Shown here one piece after another: positions 8,941-17,989 of a stretch of 32,148 bases of DNA. The position numbers were made by a program, and so were the translations under genes. The DNA is from JAYZAP01 sp964645285 (GTDB lineage: Bacteria > Pseudomonadota > Alphaproteobacteria > JAAXGF01): assembly GCA_964645285.1 (NCBI GenBank), contig CAZYDR010000040.1, forward strand, positions 1 to 32,148, in the 5' to 3' direction. Within the stretch, counting starts at the first letter, position 1, and every line of letters starts with the position of its first letter. Under the pieces are notes generated by a model. It did no database searches. It saw nothing but the letters and a program-made list of their open reading frames with translations, and was not told the origin of the DNA.

Positions 8941-9900
8941 CTAGGCGGCCGATGCCCTCACCGCCATGACCCGCTTGGCGGGAAGCCGCAACGCGACCGT
9001 GGTGCCGACCCCCAGGGCGCTCTCAATATCGATGGTTCCACCGTGCAGTTCGGCCAGAGCCTTTGTCAGCGGCAAACCCAGGCCGCTGCCCTCGAAGGAC
9101 TGCGCCTCGATGCTCGGAACCTGGCCAAAGACTTCCATCACCTTCGGCAGATCTTCCGCCGCGATACCGGCGCCGGTATCGGACACCTTAAGCGCCAGGC
9201 CGCCATCGGCACAGATCGCCGCATCAATCGACACATGGTCGCCCTTGGAGGAAAATTTGACCGCATTCGACAAAAGATTGATGACGATTTGCTTGGGTCG
9301 CCGCTCATCGCCGTAGATCGTGGGCGGGGTCCCTGATAGCTCGCGATTCAGGATTACGCCCTTGCACTCCGCTTGCTGTCGTACCAGAGCCAGGCTGGTA
9401 TGGATGACCTTGGCCAAACGGACTTCCGATTCATCAAGGGTAAGCTTTCCGGCTTCGATCTTGGAGAGATCAAGAATGTCGTTTACCAGGGCAAGCAGGT
9501 GATGGCCGGAGCTGGCGATATCTTTCGCGTATTCGATATATTTGCTGTTCTCGATGGTGCCGAGGATCTGCGACGAAATCATCTCCGAGAATCCGATGAC
9601 CGTGTTTAACGGCGTGCGCAGCTCGTGACCCATACCTGCAAGAAAATCGGATTTCGCCCGGCCTGTCCGCTCAACCTCGGCCATGGCCAATTTCGTTTCC
9701 TGCTCGGCGACGTCGCGCTGGCGCACATAAGGCCTGATGACCCAGTAATAGATAATCGGCGACGTCATCACTGTCAGCAGGCCAGCATCGAGCAAGGCAT
9801 CGTACCAACCAATCGACATGCCACCGTAAATGGCGAAACCAGCCATGATAGCAAGTTCCGCGGCGAATACGATCACCGCAATCTGCAGGACGACGCGCAT
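8941..9900 (-). CDS. Membrane-bound sensor histidine kinase
   Basis: 319 aa. Two transmembrane helices (about residues 4-28 and 38-57) with a very short loop between them leave no real periplasmic sensor domain. A short linker leads to HisKA with the phosphoacceptor H92 (GMGHELRTPLN). HATPase_c follows with the N box (INLLSNAVKFS), G1 (VSDTGAGI) and G2 (GSGLGLPLTKALAELHGG). The ATG is preceded by AGGGAGG at good spacing. The gene is an orphan: no response regulator adjoins it, and the nearest is at 27936-28322. The signal is unknown; sensing within the membrane or through partners is possible. Confidence 0.92.
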   Translation of the reverse strand: MRVVLQIAVIVFAAELAIMAGFAIYGGMSIGWYDALLDAGLLTVMTSPIIYYWVIRPYVRQRDVAEQETKLAMAEVERTGRAKSDFLAGMGHELRTPLNTVIGFSEMISSQILGTIENSKYIEYAKDIASSGHHLLALVNDILDLSKIEAGKLTLDESEVRLAKVIHTSLALVRQQAECKGVILNRELSGTPPTIYGDERRPKQIVINLLSNAVKFSSKGDHVSIDAAICADGGLALKVSDTGAGIAAEDLPKVMEVFGQVPSIEAQSFEGSGLGLPLTKALAELHGGTIDIESALGVGTTVALRLPAKRVMAVRASAA

Positions 9901-10044
9901 GAAGCCTCCCTATAGGAGAACTCGTTACCCGGACTTGGAACCACCGGTAACGGCTCCAAAAATCTACATCCTGGAACAATAAGGTGAAGACGTTAACCTT
10001 TGGTTACCGCTGTTTCGTCGCCGGATACCCAGTGGCGCGACGCC

Positions 10045-10160
10045 CTAGACCGGCCGCTCGTCCTCGATGACGATGCGATGCATGACGCGGCGATAGCCGG
10101 AATAGTCATTGTGGGCGTAATGCATGGTGCAGCGATTATCCCATAGAGCCGGGGCGCCGG
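10045..10160 (-). pseudogene. C-terminal remnant of a TauD/TfdA-type 2-oxoglutarate dioxygenase
   Basis: The minus-strand frame ending at TAG (10045-10047) reads ALWDNRCTMHYAHNDY and continues to RRVMHRIVIEDERPV. This is the conserved end of TauD/TfdA Fe(II)/2-oxoglutarate dioxygenases, including the WDNRxxxH segment with the second iron-binding His and the RRVMHR arginine that binds 2-oxoglutarate. These enzymes are about 280 aa; here only about 38 codons are recognisable. Upstream of about 10160 the homology stops in all three frames and unrelated sequence leads into the synthetase gene. This is the 3' scar of a deleted or recombined gene. The right boundary is approximate. Confidence 0.75.
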
Positions 10161-10345
10161 CCGAGGCACATGCGCCGTGGTCGCCTGGAGTTGGAACGCC
10201 TGCTGGTACATGCCAATTACGCCACGGCGCAATCAGTCTATCGGGCGCTTCGCATCGGTACAGCGGTGAATTGCGTGACATTGAGAAATTTTCCGGACAA
10301 GAATGCCGCCGGTTCAAACGTTGTTTTCCCCAGTTTGGTTTCGCC

Positions 10346-12424
10346 ATGACATCGCACCGCCTCACCCCTCTGCTCAATCCCAAGTCCGTTGCCGTAATCG
10401 GCGCCTCGCAAAAGGAAGGCTCCTTTGGCCTGAATACCATCGCGCAAGTCGGCCGCTCCGGCTTTGGCGGCCCGATCTACGCCGTCAATCCGAGTTATGA
10501 TGAAGTCGCCGGCTACCCCTGCGTACCGAGCATCGGCGAGACCCCGGGTCCGGTCGAGCACGCGGTCATGGTGGTCTCCAACAACCGTATTGAGGCGGCC
10601 ATTGGCGAGGTCATTGAGGCCGGCGTCAAATCGGTGACCTTGATGGCCAGCGGCTATATTGAAGGCGACAGCGAACCCAAGCTGACCGAGCGTATGACCG
10701 ACATGGCCAACGAGGCCGGGCTGCTGATTTGCGGCGGCAACTGCCTGGGCTACTACAACTTCGAAAACAGCATCCACACCAACTGGTGCCGTTGTGATCC
10801 CCACCCACCAGGCAATGTCGCCTTCATTTCCCATTCCGGGGCGATTTTTCTCAGCATCGCCGGCAGCGAGCCACGCATGCAATACAACCTGGCGGTCTCC
10901 GCCGGCCAGGAGCTCAACGTCAACGCCGCCGACTACCTGGACTATATGGTCGATATGCCGTCGACCAAATCTGTCGCCATGATTCTCGAGACCGTGCGCA
11001 ACCCGGAAGGCTTCGTCGCCGCCCTGGAGAAAGCGCGGGACCGGGACACCGCCGTGGTCGCCATCAAGATCGGTCGTACCGAGCGCAGCGCCGCCATGGC
11101 CAAGACCCACTCCGGCGCACTGGCCGGTAACGACGCCGCCTACGAAGCGTTGTTCGATCACTACGGAGTCATCCGCGCGTCGAGCGTTGCCGAGCTGACC
11201 GGCACGGCCCAGGTTCTGGCCACCGGCAAGCGGGCCGGCGAGGGCGGGCTGACCAGTCTCCACGATTCCGGCGGCTCACGCGGCCTGGCCATCGATACGG
11301 CTCATGCCTATGGCTTGCGCTACGCCGAAATCAGCGAAGAGACCACAGCGGTACTGGCCGACCATCTCGAATATGGACTCGAGCCGGTGAACCCGGTCGA
11401 TTTGTGGGGCACCGGCCAGAATTGGCTTGAGGTGGTGGAGAATTGCTACACGGCGCTGATCAACGATCCGGATACCGCGGCGGGAATGTACTGCGGCGAT
11501 TATTCCAGCGGCCACGAAGGCATGGCCGACATGATCAGCGCCATTGAGCAGACAGCGGCGCAAACCACCAAACCAGCCTTTATTGTTCAGCCGGTGGCCG
11601 GCGTGCTGCCGGAGAAAGTTCTGGCGCGGGTGCACGCCGGCATGCCGATCATCGATGGTATCGATACCGGCATGCAGGTCATGCGTGGTCTCTTCTGGTA
11701 CCGCGACTACCAGGCACGATCCGGCTCAACCCCACCGCCTGCCCCGGCCGACGACGTGGTTGTGTCATGGCGGACGCGCCTCGCCACCGGCGCCAATCTC
11801 GACGAGGCCGAAAGCCTGGCCCTGTTCGCTGATTTCGCTATCGCCGTTCCCGATAATCGGGTGGTAAGCAGCGAAGCGGAACTCAGCGATGCGCTGGCGG
11901 CCATCGGCTATCCGGTTGTGTTGAAGACCGCCGAGCCGGGCATCGACCACAAGTCCGACGTGGGCGGCGTCTATCTCGGCCTCGGTAGCGAGGTCGCGAC
12001 CCTGGCCGCCTACCGCGATCTCCACGAGCGGCTTGGCCCCCGGGCCATGGTCTCGCGCATGATAGAAGCCGCCGCGGAGCTGTGCTTCGGTATCATCCCG
12101 GACGAACAGTTCGGCGCCCTGGTCATGGTCGCCACCGGCGGCGTGCTGATCGAGTTGTTCGAGGACCGCAAAGTGGCCATGCCGCCGTTCTCGGAAGCCG
12201 AGGCCCGGCGTCTGATCGACGGCTTGCGCGGACGCAAGATGCTCGATGGCCTGCGCGGCAAGCCGGCCGCGGGTATTGACGCGGCGGCGGCGTCCCTGGC
12301 CCGGTTCTCGGTGCTGGCCCATGAACTCGGCGATCTCATCACCGAGGCCGACGCCAACCCCATCCTGTGCACCCCCGACGGCGCCTTCGCCGCCGACGGC
12401 CTGATCATGGTGAAAGACGGCTAA
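10346..12424 (+). CDS. Acyl-CoA synthetase, NDP-forming (fused acetate-CoA ligase alpha/beta type)
   Basis: 692 aa from the ATG at 10346 (MTSHRLTPLLNPKSVAVIGA). The frame is open upstream to 10124 but lacks family similarity there. It contains the CoA-binding Rossmann domain (SVAVIGAS), the succinyl-CoA-ligase-like region with the phosphohistidine candidate H255 in KTHSGALAG, and a C-terminal ATP-grasp domain (GYPVVLKTAEPGIDHKSDVGG; EADANPIL). It activates a carboxylic acid to its CoA thioester with nucleoside diphosphate/phosphate exchange. The acid is unknown. The stop codon overlaps that of the convergent enoyl-CoA hydratase gene (CTAA, 12421-12424). A related synthetase, cut by the window edge, lies at 31859-32148. 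Confidence 0.92.
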   Translation: MTSHRLTPLLNPKSVAVIGASQKEGSFGLNTIAQVGRSGFGGPIYAVNPSYDEVAGYPCVPSIGETPGPVEHAVMVVSNNRIEAAIGEVIEAGVKSVTLMASGYIEGDSEPKLTERMTDMANEAGLLICGGNCLGYYNFENSIHTNWCRCDPHPPGNVAFISHSGAIFLSIAGSEPRMQYNLAVSAGQELNVNAADYLDYMVDMPSTKSVAMILETVRNPEGFVAALEKARDRDTAVVAIKIGRTERSAAMAKTHSGALAGNDAAYEALFDHYGVIRASSVAELTGTAQVLATGKRAGEGGLTSLHDSGGSRGLAIDTAHAYGLRYAEISEETTAVLADHLEYGLEPVNPVDLWGTGQNWLEVVENCYTALINDPDTAAGMYCGDYSSGHEGMADMISAIEQTAAQTTKPAFIVQPVAGVLPEKVLARVHAGMPIIDGIDTGMQVMRGLFWYRDYQARSGSTPPPAPADDVVVSWRTRLATGANLDEAESLALFADFAIAVPDNRVVSSEAELSDALAAIGYPVVLKTAEPGIDHKSDVGGVYLGLGSEVATLAAYRDLHERLGPRAMVSRMIEAAAELCFGIIPDEQFGALVMVATGGVLIELFEDRKVAMPPFSEAEARRLIDGLRGRKMLDGLRGKPAAGIDAAAASLARFSVLAHELGDLITEADANPILCTPDGAFAADGLIMVKDG

Positions 12425-13186
12425 AAGCGCGAGAAGTCCGGCGCTCGCTTTTCCTGGAAGGCCGCGACTGCTTCCTTCAGTTCGGGGCTTTTCAGGTGGG
12501 TCTCGAACACTTTGTTTTCCCGGTTCATACGGTCCAAATCGGATTCCGGATGGGTTCGCATCAAAGCCTTGGTGTCGCGTAGCGCCGATGGTGGCTTGGC
12601 GGCCAGGGCGCGCGCCACCCCAAGGGGCATGGGCGAGGCATTGGCCGGCCGGCAGCACGGCGTTGACCAATCCCATGGCGAGCGCCGCCGGAGCATCAAT
12701 CTTGGCATTCAACAACAGCATCTCGGCGGCCCTCTGATAGCCGGCGAGGCGCGGTAAGGTCTGGGTCGAAGCGAACTCCGGCGTCAGGCCGAGATCGACG
12801 AAGGGGGTGCGGAAGATGGCGGTCTCGTCCGCATAGACCAGGTCCATGTGCAACAGCATGGTGGTGCCGATGCCCACGGCATAACCGGACACGGCGGCGA
12901 CCACCGGCTTGGGAAAGTCAAGAATGGCGCGCATTATGTCGCCGGACTGGCGATCGCTGGTTTCGGCTGGCGCCGCCGTAAAATCATCGACATCGTTGCC
13001 CGCGGTAAACACCTCGTCGCCGCCGGTAATCAGCACACAATGTATGTCGTCGTCTCTGCTGGCCTGCTCGAACCCGGCGGCGGCGGCGGCGTACATGGCC
13101 TGGGTCAGAGCGTTCTTCTTGGCGATCCGGTCGAAGGTGATCTCCATAACCCGATCGCTGATAACGATACGCACATCGTCGCTCAT
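12421..13186 (-). pseudogene. Enoyl-CoA hydratase/isomerase family gene with a single-base frameshift
   Basis: The first ~190 residues run in one frame from MSDDVRIVISDRVMEITFDR. They show the crotonase oxyanion-hole segments FTAGNDVDDF and GYAVGIGTTM, plus LGLTPEFAS with a Glu placed as in delta3-delta2-enoyl-CoA isomerases. Near 12624-12627 (GGGG on the plus strand) homology passes to another frame, which continues VARALAAKPPSALRDTKALM to the normal end KRAPDFSRF. Removing one G restores ...AHALGVARALAAKPP and a 254-aa protein of normal family length. The error therefore lies in a homopolymer, and either a sequencing/assembly slip or a recent mutation is possible. The restored protein would be an enoyl-CoA isomerase/hydratase acting with the neighbouring acyl-CoA synthetase. 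Confidence 0.85.
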
Positions 13187-13327
13187 GATTGGTTCCTCTG
13201 TTTAATACGGCTGCCAGCACTATCCTCGAGGCGTCCGCCAGCCTCAAGTAAATCGTGTCATTGCCACCGCATCACGAATCATGTGATATGCGCCCCCGTT
13301 GGCAACAAGCGATCAAGGATTCAGGGA
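13187..13327. promoter_or_regulatory. Divergent intergenic region, hydratase/nitronate monooxygenase
   Basis: This 141-bp gap separates divergent starts. GAGGAACC precedes the hydratase ATG on the minus strand. AAGGA (13315-13319) precedes the monooxygenase ATG by 8 nt on the plus strand. Promoters for both genes are expected here; no confident -35/-10 pair was identified. Confidence 0.4.
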
Positions 13328-14293
13328 ATGGCGTTACCGGACGTTTTGCGCGACAGTTTGCGGCTGCCGATTATGGGCTCGCCGATGTTTATCGTCTCCG
13401 GGCCCGAGCTGGTCATCGCCCAGTGCAAGGCCGGCATCGTCGGCGCCTTTCCGGCGCTCAACGCCCGGCCCCAGGCGGCGCTGGCTGAGTGGATCACGCG
13501 TATCAAGGACGAGCTGGCCACCTTTGCCGCCGACAACCCGGACAAGAAGGTCGCGCCCTTCGCGGTCAACCAGATCTGCCACACCACCAACGAGCGCCTG
13601 CGGGCTGACGTGGAAACCTGCGTCGAACACGAAGTCCCGATCATCATCACCAGCCTGCGACCGCCCGAGGACGTAGTTAAGGCAGTGCATTCCTACGGCG
13701 GCGTTGTATTCCACGACATCATCAGCCAGCGCCACGCGGAGAAGGCGGCGGAACAGGACGTCGATGGATTGATCCTGGTCTGCGCCGGCGCCGGCGGCCA
13801 TGCCGGGCCGCTCAGTCCCTTCGCCCTGCTGCGCGAGGTGAAGGAGTGGTTCGAAGGCACCATCATCCTGTCTGGCGCCATTTCCGACGGCTGGTGCGTC
13901 GCCTCGGCCCGCGCGCTCGGCGCCGATCTCGCGTACATGGGCTCGCGCTTCATCGCTACCGAGGAAGCTAACGCCCAGTCCGCCTACAAGCAGATGCTCA
14001 TCGACTCCGCGGCCAAGGACGTCATCTACACACCGTTTTTTACCGGTGTTGCCGGCAGCTACCTGAAGCCGTCCATCGTCAAGGCCGGCCTTGATCCGGA
14101 CGCGCTTTCCGCGCCGACGGATAAAGGCATGAATTTCGCCGGTCGCAAGGACAACGAAGCCAAGGCCTGGGTCGATGTCTGGGGCTCGGGCCAGGGCATC
14201 GGCACCATTCACGACACCCCGCCCGTGGCCGAACTGGTCGACCGCATCGAGGCTGAATACGGCGAGGCCAGGGCCCAGCTTACGGCGAGTTAG
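13328..14293 (+). CDS. Nitronate monooxygenase (2-nitropropane dioxygenase family)
   Basis: 321 aa from the ATG at 13328, supported by AAGGA 8 nt upstream and the family start LRLPIMGSPMFIVSGPELV. The frame is open upstream to 12848 but that part is antisense to the hydratase gene. It is an FMN TIM-barrel: GSPMF near the start, CAGAGGHAGPLSPF with the likely catalytic His, GAISDG and GADLAYMGSRFIATEEA for FMN phosphate binding. The family oxidises alkyl nitronates such as propionate-3-nitronate; many members have unknown substrates and some act as enoyl reductases. The stop overlaps that of the convergent methyltransferase (TTAG, 14290-14293). Confidence 0.92.
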   Translation: MALPDVLRDSLRLPIMGSPMFIVSGPELVIAQCKAGIVGAFPALNARPQAALAEWITRIKDELATFAADNPDKKVAPFAVNQICHTTNERLRADVETCVEHEVPIIITSLRPPEDVVKAVHSYGGVVFHDIISQRHAEKAAEQDVDGLILVCAGAGGHAGPLSPFALLREVKEWFEGTIILSGAISDGWCVASARALGADLAYMGSRFIATEEANAQSAYKQMLIDSAAKDVIYTPFFTGVAGSYLKPSIVKAGLDPDALSAPTDKGMNFAGRKDNEAKAWVDVWGSGQGIGTIHDTPPVAELVDRIEAEYGEARAQLTAS

Positions 14294-15111
14294 ACCGGCG
14301 CGACCCGAAACAGCGAACGCCGAATTTTGCGCTCGCCGATCAGCTCGATGAGATTGCGAGTCTTATCCAGCCGGTCGAGCCGGACTTCTTCGCCGATCAG
14401 TTCCCTGAGATCATCGGCGTTGCTTTCGTCGGCGATCAGGTAGCGCTCCGCCGTGGCGAGATATTCCGCAAACAGATCATTCTCGGCGACAACGCGCCAG
14501 CCGGTACGTTCGAGCAGGGCGCCGTAGTCTTCGGTGATTTCCGCGTGGGGCGGTGCGTTGGCCACCACCCGCTCATGGTCGGCGTCCGACAAGCCGCGGG
14601 CAACGAAGATGACCGAAAAGATCATCTGGCCGTGATCACGGATAACCCGGCGGCAGGATTCCAGCACCGCCTGTTTCGGCTCCAGGCAACACAGCACGTC
14701 CGAATGGGAGATGGCGTCGAAACTGCCGTCGGAAAACGGCAGAGCGGCGCCGCTGGCGACAGCCGCCCAACAGGCGCCGGGAATGTCGTCACTGGCGGCG
14801 CGATCCGTGGCCAGACGCAGGCCGTTCTCCGGCACGTCCGTGAGCATCACGTCGCAACCCAATTGTTCGGCCAGATAAAGGCCTGGCCAGCCGGTTCCGG
14901 CACCGACTTCGAGCAACCGGTCGCCGGGGCCGAGGCCAAGCACGGCGGCGACGTCGTCAATCTCCTGGCGGGTCGCCCAGCTTGTGCCGCCGTAATCGCA
15001 GCCGTTCACCAGACGTTCGATGCGGCGCATGACATCGGTGGCGCCGCGCTGGTTCGACGCAGTGAAGCGCTCGACCAGCTCTTGTTCGTTGGCGGTGCGA
15101 GTCGTCTTCAC
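14290..15111 (-). CDS. Class I SAM-dependent methyltransferase
   Basis: 273 aa from a GTG at 15109-15111 that overlaps the stop of the molybdopterin oxidoreductase (GTGA). The frame is open further upstream but only antisense to, or inside, that gene. SAM motif I is LLEVGAGTGWPGLYLAEQLG. It is followed by an acidic residue in MLTDVPE, AALPFSDGSFDAISHSDVLCCL and a post-motif helix typical of ubiE/type-11-like methyltransferases. The N-terminal helix region (about residues 1-45) may cap the substrate. The small-molecule acceptor is unknown. It is the third gene of the SDR - molybdoenzyme - methyltransferase operon, and the chain of short gaps suggests one pathway. Confidence 0.85.
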   Translation of the reverse strand: MKTTRTANEQELVERFTASNQRGATDVMRRIERLVNGCDYGGTSWATRQEIDDVAAVLGLGPGDRLLEVGAGTGWPGLYLAEQLGCDVMLTDVPENGLRLATDRAASDDIPGACWAAVASGAALPFSDGSFDAISHSDVLCCLEPKQAVLESCRRVIRDHGQMIFSVIFVARGLSDADHERVVANAPPHAEITEDYGALLERTGWRVVAENDLFAEYLATAERYLIADESNADDLRELIGEEVRLDRLDKTRNLIELIGERKIRRSLFRVAPV

Positions 15112-17057
15112 TCGGCGGCGGCCTCGGCCTCGATGGCCACCACATCGACGAAGGTGTCGTTGTAGGCCGGCTGGCCGCCCGGCGACCACGACGACGGCGA
15201 CAACAGGTTGGCCACGGCGGCGGTCTCCACCGGCTCGCTCCACCACTTGCCGGCCATGGCCAGGGCGCCGGGACAGATACGGTCGGTGATTTCCAGGACC
15301 GCGCGGATTTCGCCCTGGTGGTTGCTAACAGCGATAGCCTCGCCGTCCACCAGCCTTCGGGCGGCGGCGTCCACCGGGTTCATCTCCACGGTCGGCGGCC
15401 CCATGGCCTTGCGCTGGCGCGGCATGTTGGTAAAGCTTGAATTGAGGAAATAGTGGGACTTGGGGGTCAACAGACGCAGACCATCGGTCTCCAGCGGCTC
15501 CAGGGTCTCGCCGGTCAGACGCAAACCGCCCTTGGCCGCCGGATCGGGCCTTGGCGGCGACATCTTGGCCCAACCCTTGTCTTTCAGGTCGGCCAAACTC
15601 ACCTCCGGCAGCAGAGCGGCGGCGGCGATGGCCTCGTCGCTGTCCTCATAGGCAGCTCCCGCGAGCCCCAGGCGTGGCGCCAGCTGGCGCATGACCTCGC
15701 CATGGGACCTGGCCTCGCCTTGTGGTTCAACGGCGGGGTTATTTGCCGTGATGTAGTGTTGACCCCAGGATCCAAGCACATCGAAATGCTCAAGCTGGGT
15801 CGTCGCCGGCAGGATGATATCGGCGTGGCGCGCGGTGTCGGTCATGAAGTGTTCGAGCACTACGGTAAACAGATCCTCGCGGGCGAGGCCACGCCGCACC
15901 CGGGCAGTATCGACCTGGATGACCGCCGGATTCATGCACCACACCATGAGCCCCTTGACGGTCTCGTCGTCGGTCAACGCCGGACCCACCGCCGAAAGGT
16001 CGAGGCTACGGCTTGGACCGGGCGCCAAATCCGCCCGCGCCGCCGCGAACTCATCGAACACCGGCACGTCGAACACGAACAGCCCGCCGCCGGAATGACG
16101 CCAATGGCCGCCGAGCAGGGACAGCGCCGAGAGCCCACGCAGATAAGCTTCGCCGCGCACGGTCTGCTGGGGCCCGACGCCGGAGCGCAGCAGCGCCGGC
16201 CGGGCGGCGGCGAATTCCCTCGCCAGGCGGATGACGGTCTCGGCATCGATGCCGCATAGGGCCGCCACCCGGTCCGGCGTCCATTCGGCGACCTGGTCGC
16301 GGTAGGCGTCGTAATCGGCCGCCGCGGCGCGGATGTGATCCTCGTCGGCCAGGCCTTCGGCGATCATCACCTGGGCCATGCCGGCGGCCAGCACTGCGTC
16401 GCTGCCGGGGCGGATAGTAATATGCTCGTCGCACTGCTCGGCGGTGCGGCTGCGCCTCGGGTCGATGGCGATGACCTTGGCGCCCCGGCGCCGGGCCTCC
16501 TTGATGGGCTGCCAGTGATGGTGACAGGTGGACAGAATATTAGCGCCCCACAGGATGATGAGGCGGCTATGGATCATCTCCTCCGGGTCGAAACCGACCG
16601 GGTGGCCCTCGGCCCACAAAGCGCTCATGGGGGCGCCGCAGACTTCACCGTGGAGCCGGCTGGCGCCGAGACCATGGAACAGGCGCATGAGCGCCTGGCG
16701 CTGCACCACGCCCATGGAGCCAAGGCAAAACAGCGGCATCAGGACCTCGGCGCCATGGTCCACGATAATTCCCTTGAACCGCGCGGCGATGGTGTCGAGC
16801 GCCTCGTCCCAGCTTATACGCTCGAACGCGCCCCTGCCCTTGGGGCCCGTGCGCCGCAACGGATGAAGCAGCCGGTCAGGAGCGTAGGTGCGCGCCTGAT
16901 AGTCGTTGACCTTGGCGCAGAGCATGCCTCGGGTGAAGGGATGATCGCGGGCGCCTTCGACCCGGACGACCTTGTCATCTTCCACATGAGCGACCCAGGC
17001 GCAGGTGTCCTGGCAGTCCAGCGGGCAGCAGCCCTTGACCTCGCGTTTATCCATCAC
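15108..17057 (-). CDS. Molybdopterin oxidoreductase (DMSO reductase family) with N-terminal [4Fe-4S] site
   Basis: 649 aa, without a twin-arginine signal, so cytoplasmic. C11-x3-C15-x3-C19-x27-C47 (CCPLDCQDTC, then MLC) ligates a [4Fe-4S] cluster. Regions binding the two pyranopterin guanine dinucleotides include LIILWGANILST, VIAIDPRRSRTAEQCD and the C-terminal molydop-binding domain (LLTPKSHYFLNSSFTN; DGEAIAVSNHQGEIRAVLE). EVCGAPM is near where the Mo ligand lies, but I cannot assign it. The protein belongs to the large group of uncharacterised soluble family members of about 650-700 aa. No electron-transfer subunit accompanies it; the SDR is 38 bp upstream and a methyltransferase overlaps its end. 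The reaction is unknown. Confidence 0.9.
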   Translation of the reverse strand: MMDKREVKGCCPLDCQDTCAWVAHVEDDKVVRVEGARDHPFTRGMLCAKVNDYQARTYAPDRLLHPLRRTGPKGRGAFERISWDEALDTIAARFKGIIVDHGAEVLMPLFCLGSMGVVQRQALMRLFHGLGASRLHGEVCGAPMSALWAEGHPVGFDPEEMIHSRLIILWGANILSTCHHHWQPIKEARRRGAKVIAIDPRRSRTAEQCDEHITIRPGSDAVLAAGMAQVMIAEGLADEDHIRAAAADYDAYRDQVAEWTPDRVAALCGIDAETVIRLAREFAAARPALLRSGVGPQQTVRGEAYLRGLSALSLLGGHWRHSGGGLFVFDVPVFDEFAAARADLAPGPSRSLDLSAVGPALTDDETVKGLMVWCMNPAVIQVDTARVRRGLAREDLFTVVLEHFMTDTARHADIILPATTQLEHFDVLGSWGQHYITANNPAVEPQGEARSHGEVMRQLAPRLGLAGAAYEDSDEAIAAAALLPEVSLADLKDKGWAKMSPPRPDPAAKGGLRLTGETLEPLETDGLRLLTPKSHYFLNSSFTNMPRQRKAMGPPTVEMNPVDAAARRLVDGEAIAVSNHQGEIRAVLEITDRICPGALAMAGKWWSEPVETAAVANLLSPSSWSPGGQPAYNDTFVDVVAIEAEAAAE

Positions 17058-17095
17058 ACCAGCCCCCTATTGTTAGCGTCAGCTTAGTACTCCTG

Positions 17096-17845
17096 TTAGG
17101 GCAGCGCTAAGACGCCGCCGTCGACCACCAACTCGGTGCCGGTAATGTAGGAGGCTTGATCCGACAATAGGAACAGGCAGGCGTTAGCGATATCCCGGGG
17201 CGTGCCGATGCGGCCAAGCGGCACCGATCCAGCGACCGCCGCCAACACTTCGTCCTTGCCTTCCCAGCGCACCTGCATGGGCGACAGCACCGCGCCAGGC
17301 AAAATGGTATTGGAGCGAATACCGTCGGCGGCGAACTGAATGGCGATGGACTTCGACAGCCGCAGCAACGCCGCCTTGGAGGCGCCGTAGGCGTCCTGGG
17401 GTTTACCGTCGCCGCGCAGGGCGTCAATCGAAGAGATATGAACCATGGCGCCGCCGCCGGTCTTCTTCATTTGCGGGATGGCATGGCGCGCGGTCAGGGC
17501 ATGGGATTTGAGGTTGATGTCGAAGACCTGGTCCCAGACTGCCATGTCGATATCGACCAGAGAAGTGTCGCGGTCGAACCACAGGACCCCCGTAGTATTC
17601 ACCAGGTAGTCGAGGTGGCCGTTTTCGGCCACGGCCTTGGCGACGACCTCGACGACGAACGCCTCGTCGCTGGCGTCGCCCTGGTGATAGGCGGCGCTGC
17701 CCGGCCCTTCGGCGATGGCGTCGGGCCGGGGCTTGAGGTCAGCCAGGGTGACGTCGGCGCCCGCCGAAATCAAATCATTGGCAATGGTAAGCCCCATACC
17801 GCCGCCGGCCCCGAAGACGATGGCGGCGCCGCCGAAAAAATTCAT
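17096..17845 (-). CDS. Short-chain dehydrogenase/reductase (SDR) family oxidoreductase
   Basis: 249 aa classical SDR, NAD(P)-dependent oxidation or reduction of an alcohol/ketone. The glycine motif is GAGGGMG (12-18), with a Phe where the usual TG threonine sits. D36 after the second strand (LADLKPR) favours NAD(H). The catalytic tetrad is N111, S139, Y153 and K157 (ISSIDAL, DAYGASK), and the C-terminal VVDGG signature is present. It is the first gene of the minus-strand operon and lies 144 bp from the divergent nitroreductase, so both are probably controlled from that gap. The substrate is unknown. Confidence 0.92.
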   Translation of the reverse strand: MNFFGGAAIVFGAGGGMGLTIANDLISAGADVTLADLKPRPDAIAEGPGSAAYHQGDASDEAFVVEVVAKAVAENGHLDYLVNTTGVLWFDRDTSLVDIDMAVWDQVFDINLKSHALTARHAIPQMKKTGGGAMVHISSIDALRGDGKPQDAYGASKAALLRLSKSIAIQFAADGIRSNTILPGAVLSPMQVRWEGKDEVLAAVAGSVPLGRIGTPRDIANACLFLLSDQASYITGTELVVDGGVLALP

Positions 17846-17989
17846 CGACGCGTTCCCCCAGTTGATAGCGCGTTACAAAGCCACTGTAGTCGACGGACTT
17901 ACCCAGTGCGAGCCGGCATTTTTCCTCTCGACAAGGGATGCCATGGCGGCGGAAGCTGAACTCCGATCATAACCACCGAAGGATATCCC
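17846..17989. promoter_or_regulatory. Divergent promoter region between the SDR and nitroreductase operons
   Basis: This 144-bp gap separates the three-gene minus operon from the five-gene plus operon and must carry start signals for both. AAGGATATCCC precedes the nitroreductase ATG with good spacing. I could not identify a convincing operator palindrome. No regulator gene adjoins; the nearest is the LysR gene at 23417-24325. Confidence 0.4.

Noticed and set aside
10124..10345. N-terminal extension of the acyl-CoA synthetase to an upstream ATG
   Set aside because: Similarity to the family begins at the ATG at 10346; the extension overlaps the TauD remnant and has no domain pattern.
10238..11263. 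341-codon minus-strand frame opposite the acyl-CoA synthetase
   Set aside because: Shadow of the synthetase gene. The real minus-strand signal here is only the TauD remnant, in a different frame at 10045-10160.
12848..13327. 160-residue N-terminal extension of the nitronate monooxygenase
   Set aside because: It is antisense to the enoyl-CoA hydratase gene; the ATG at 13328 has a ribosome-binding site and the family's usual start.
15112..15246. 45-residue N-terminal extension of the SAM methyltransferase
   Set aside because: It lies inside the molybdopterin oxidoreductase gene; the GTG at 15111 overlapping that gene's stop is the natural start.
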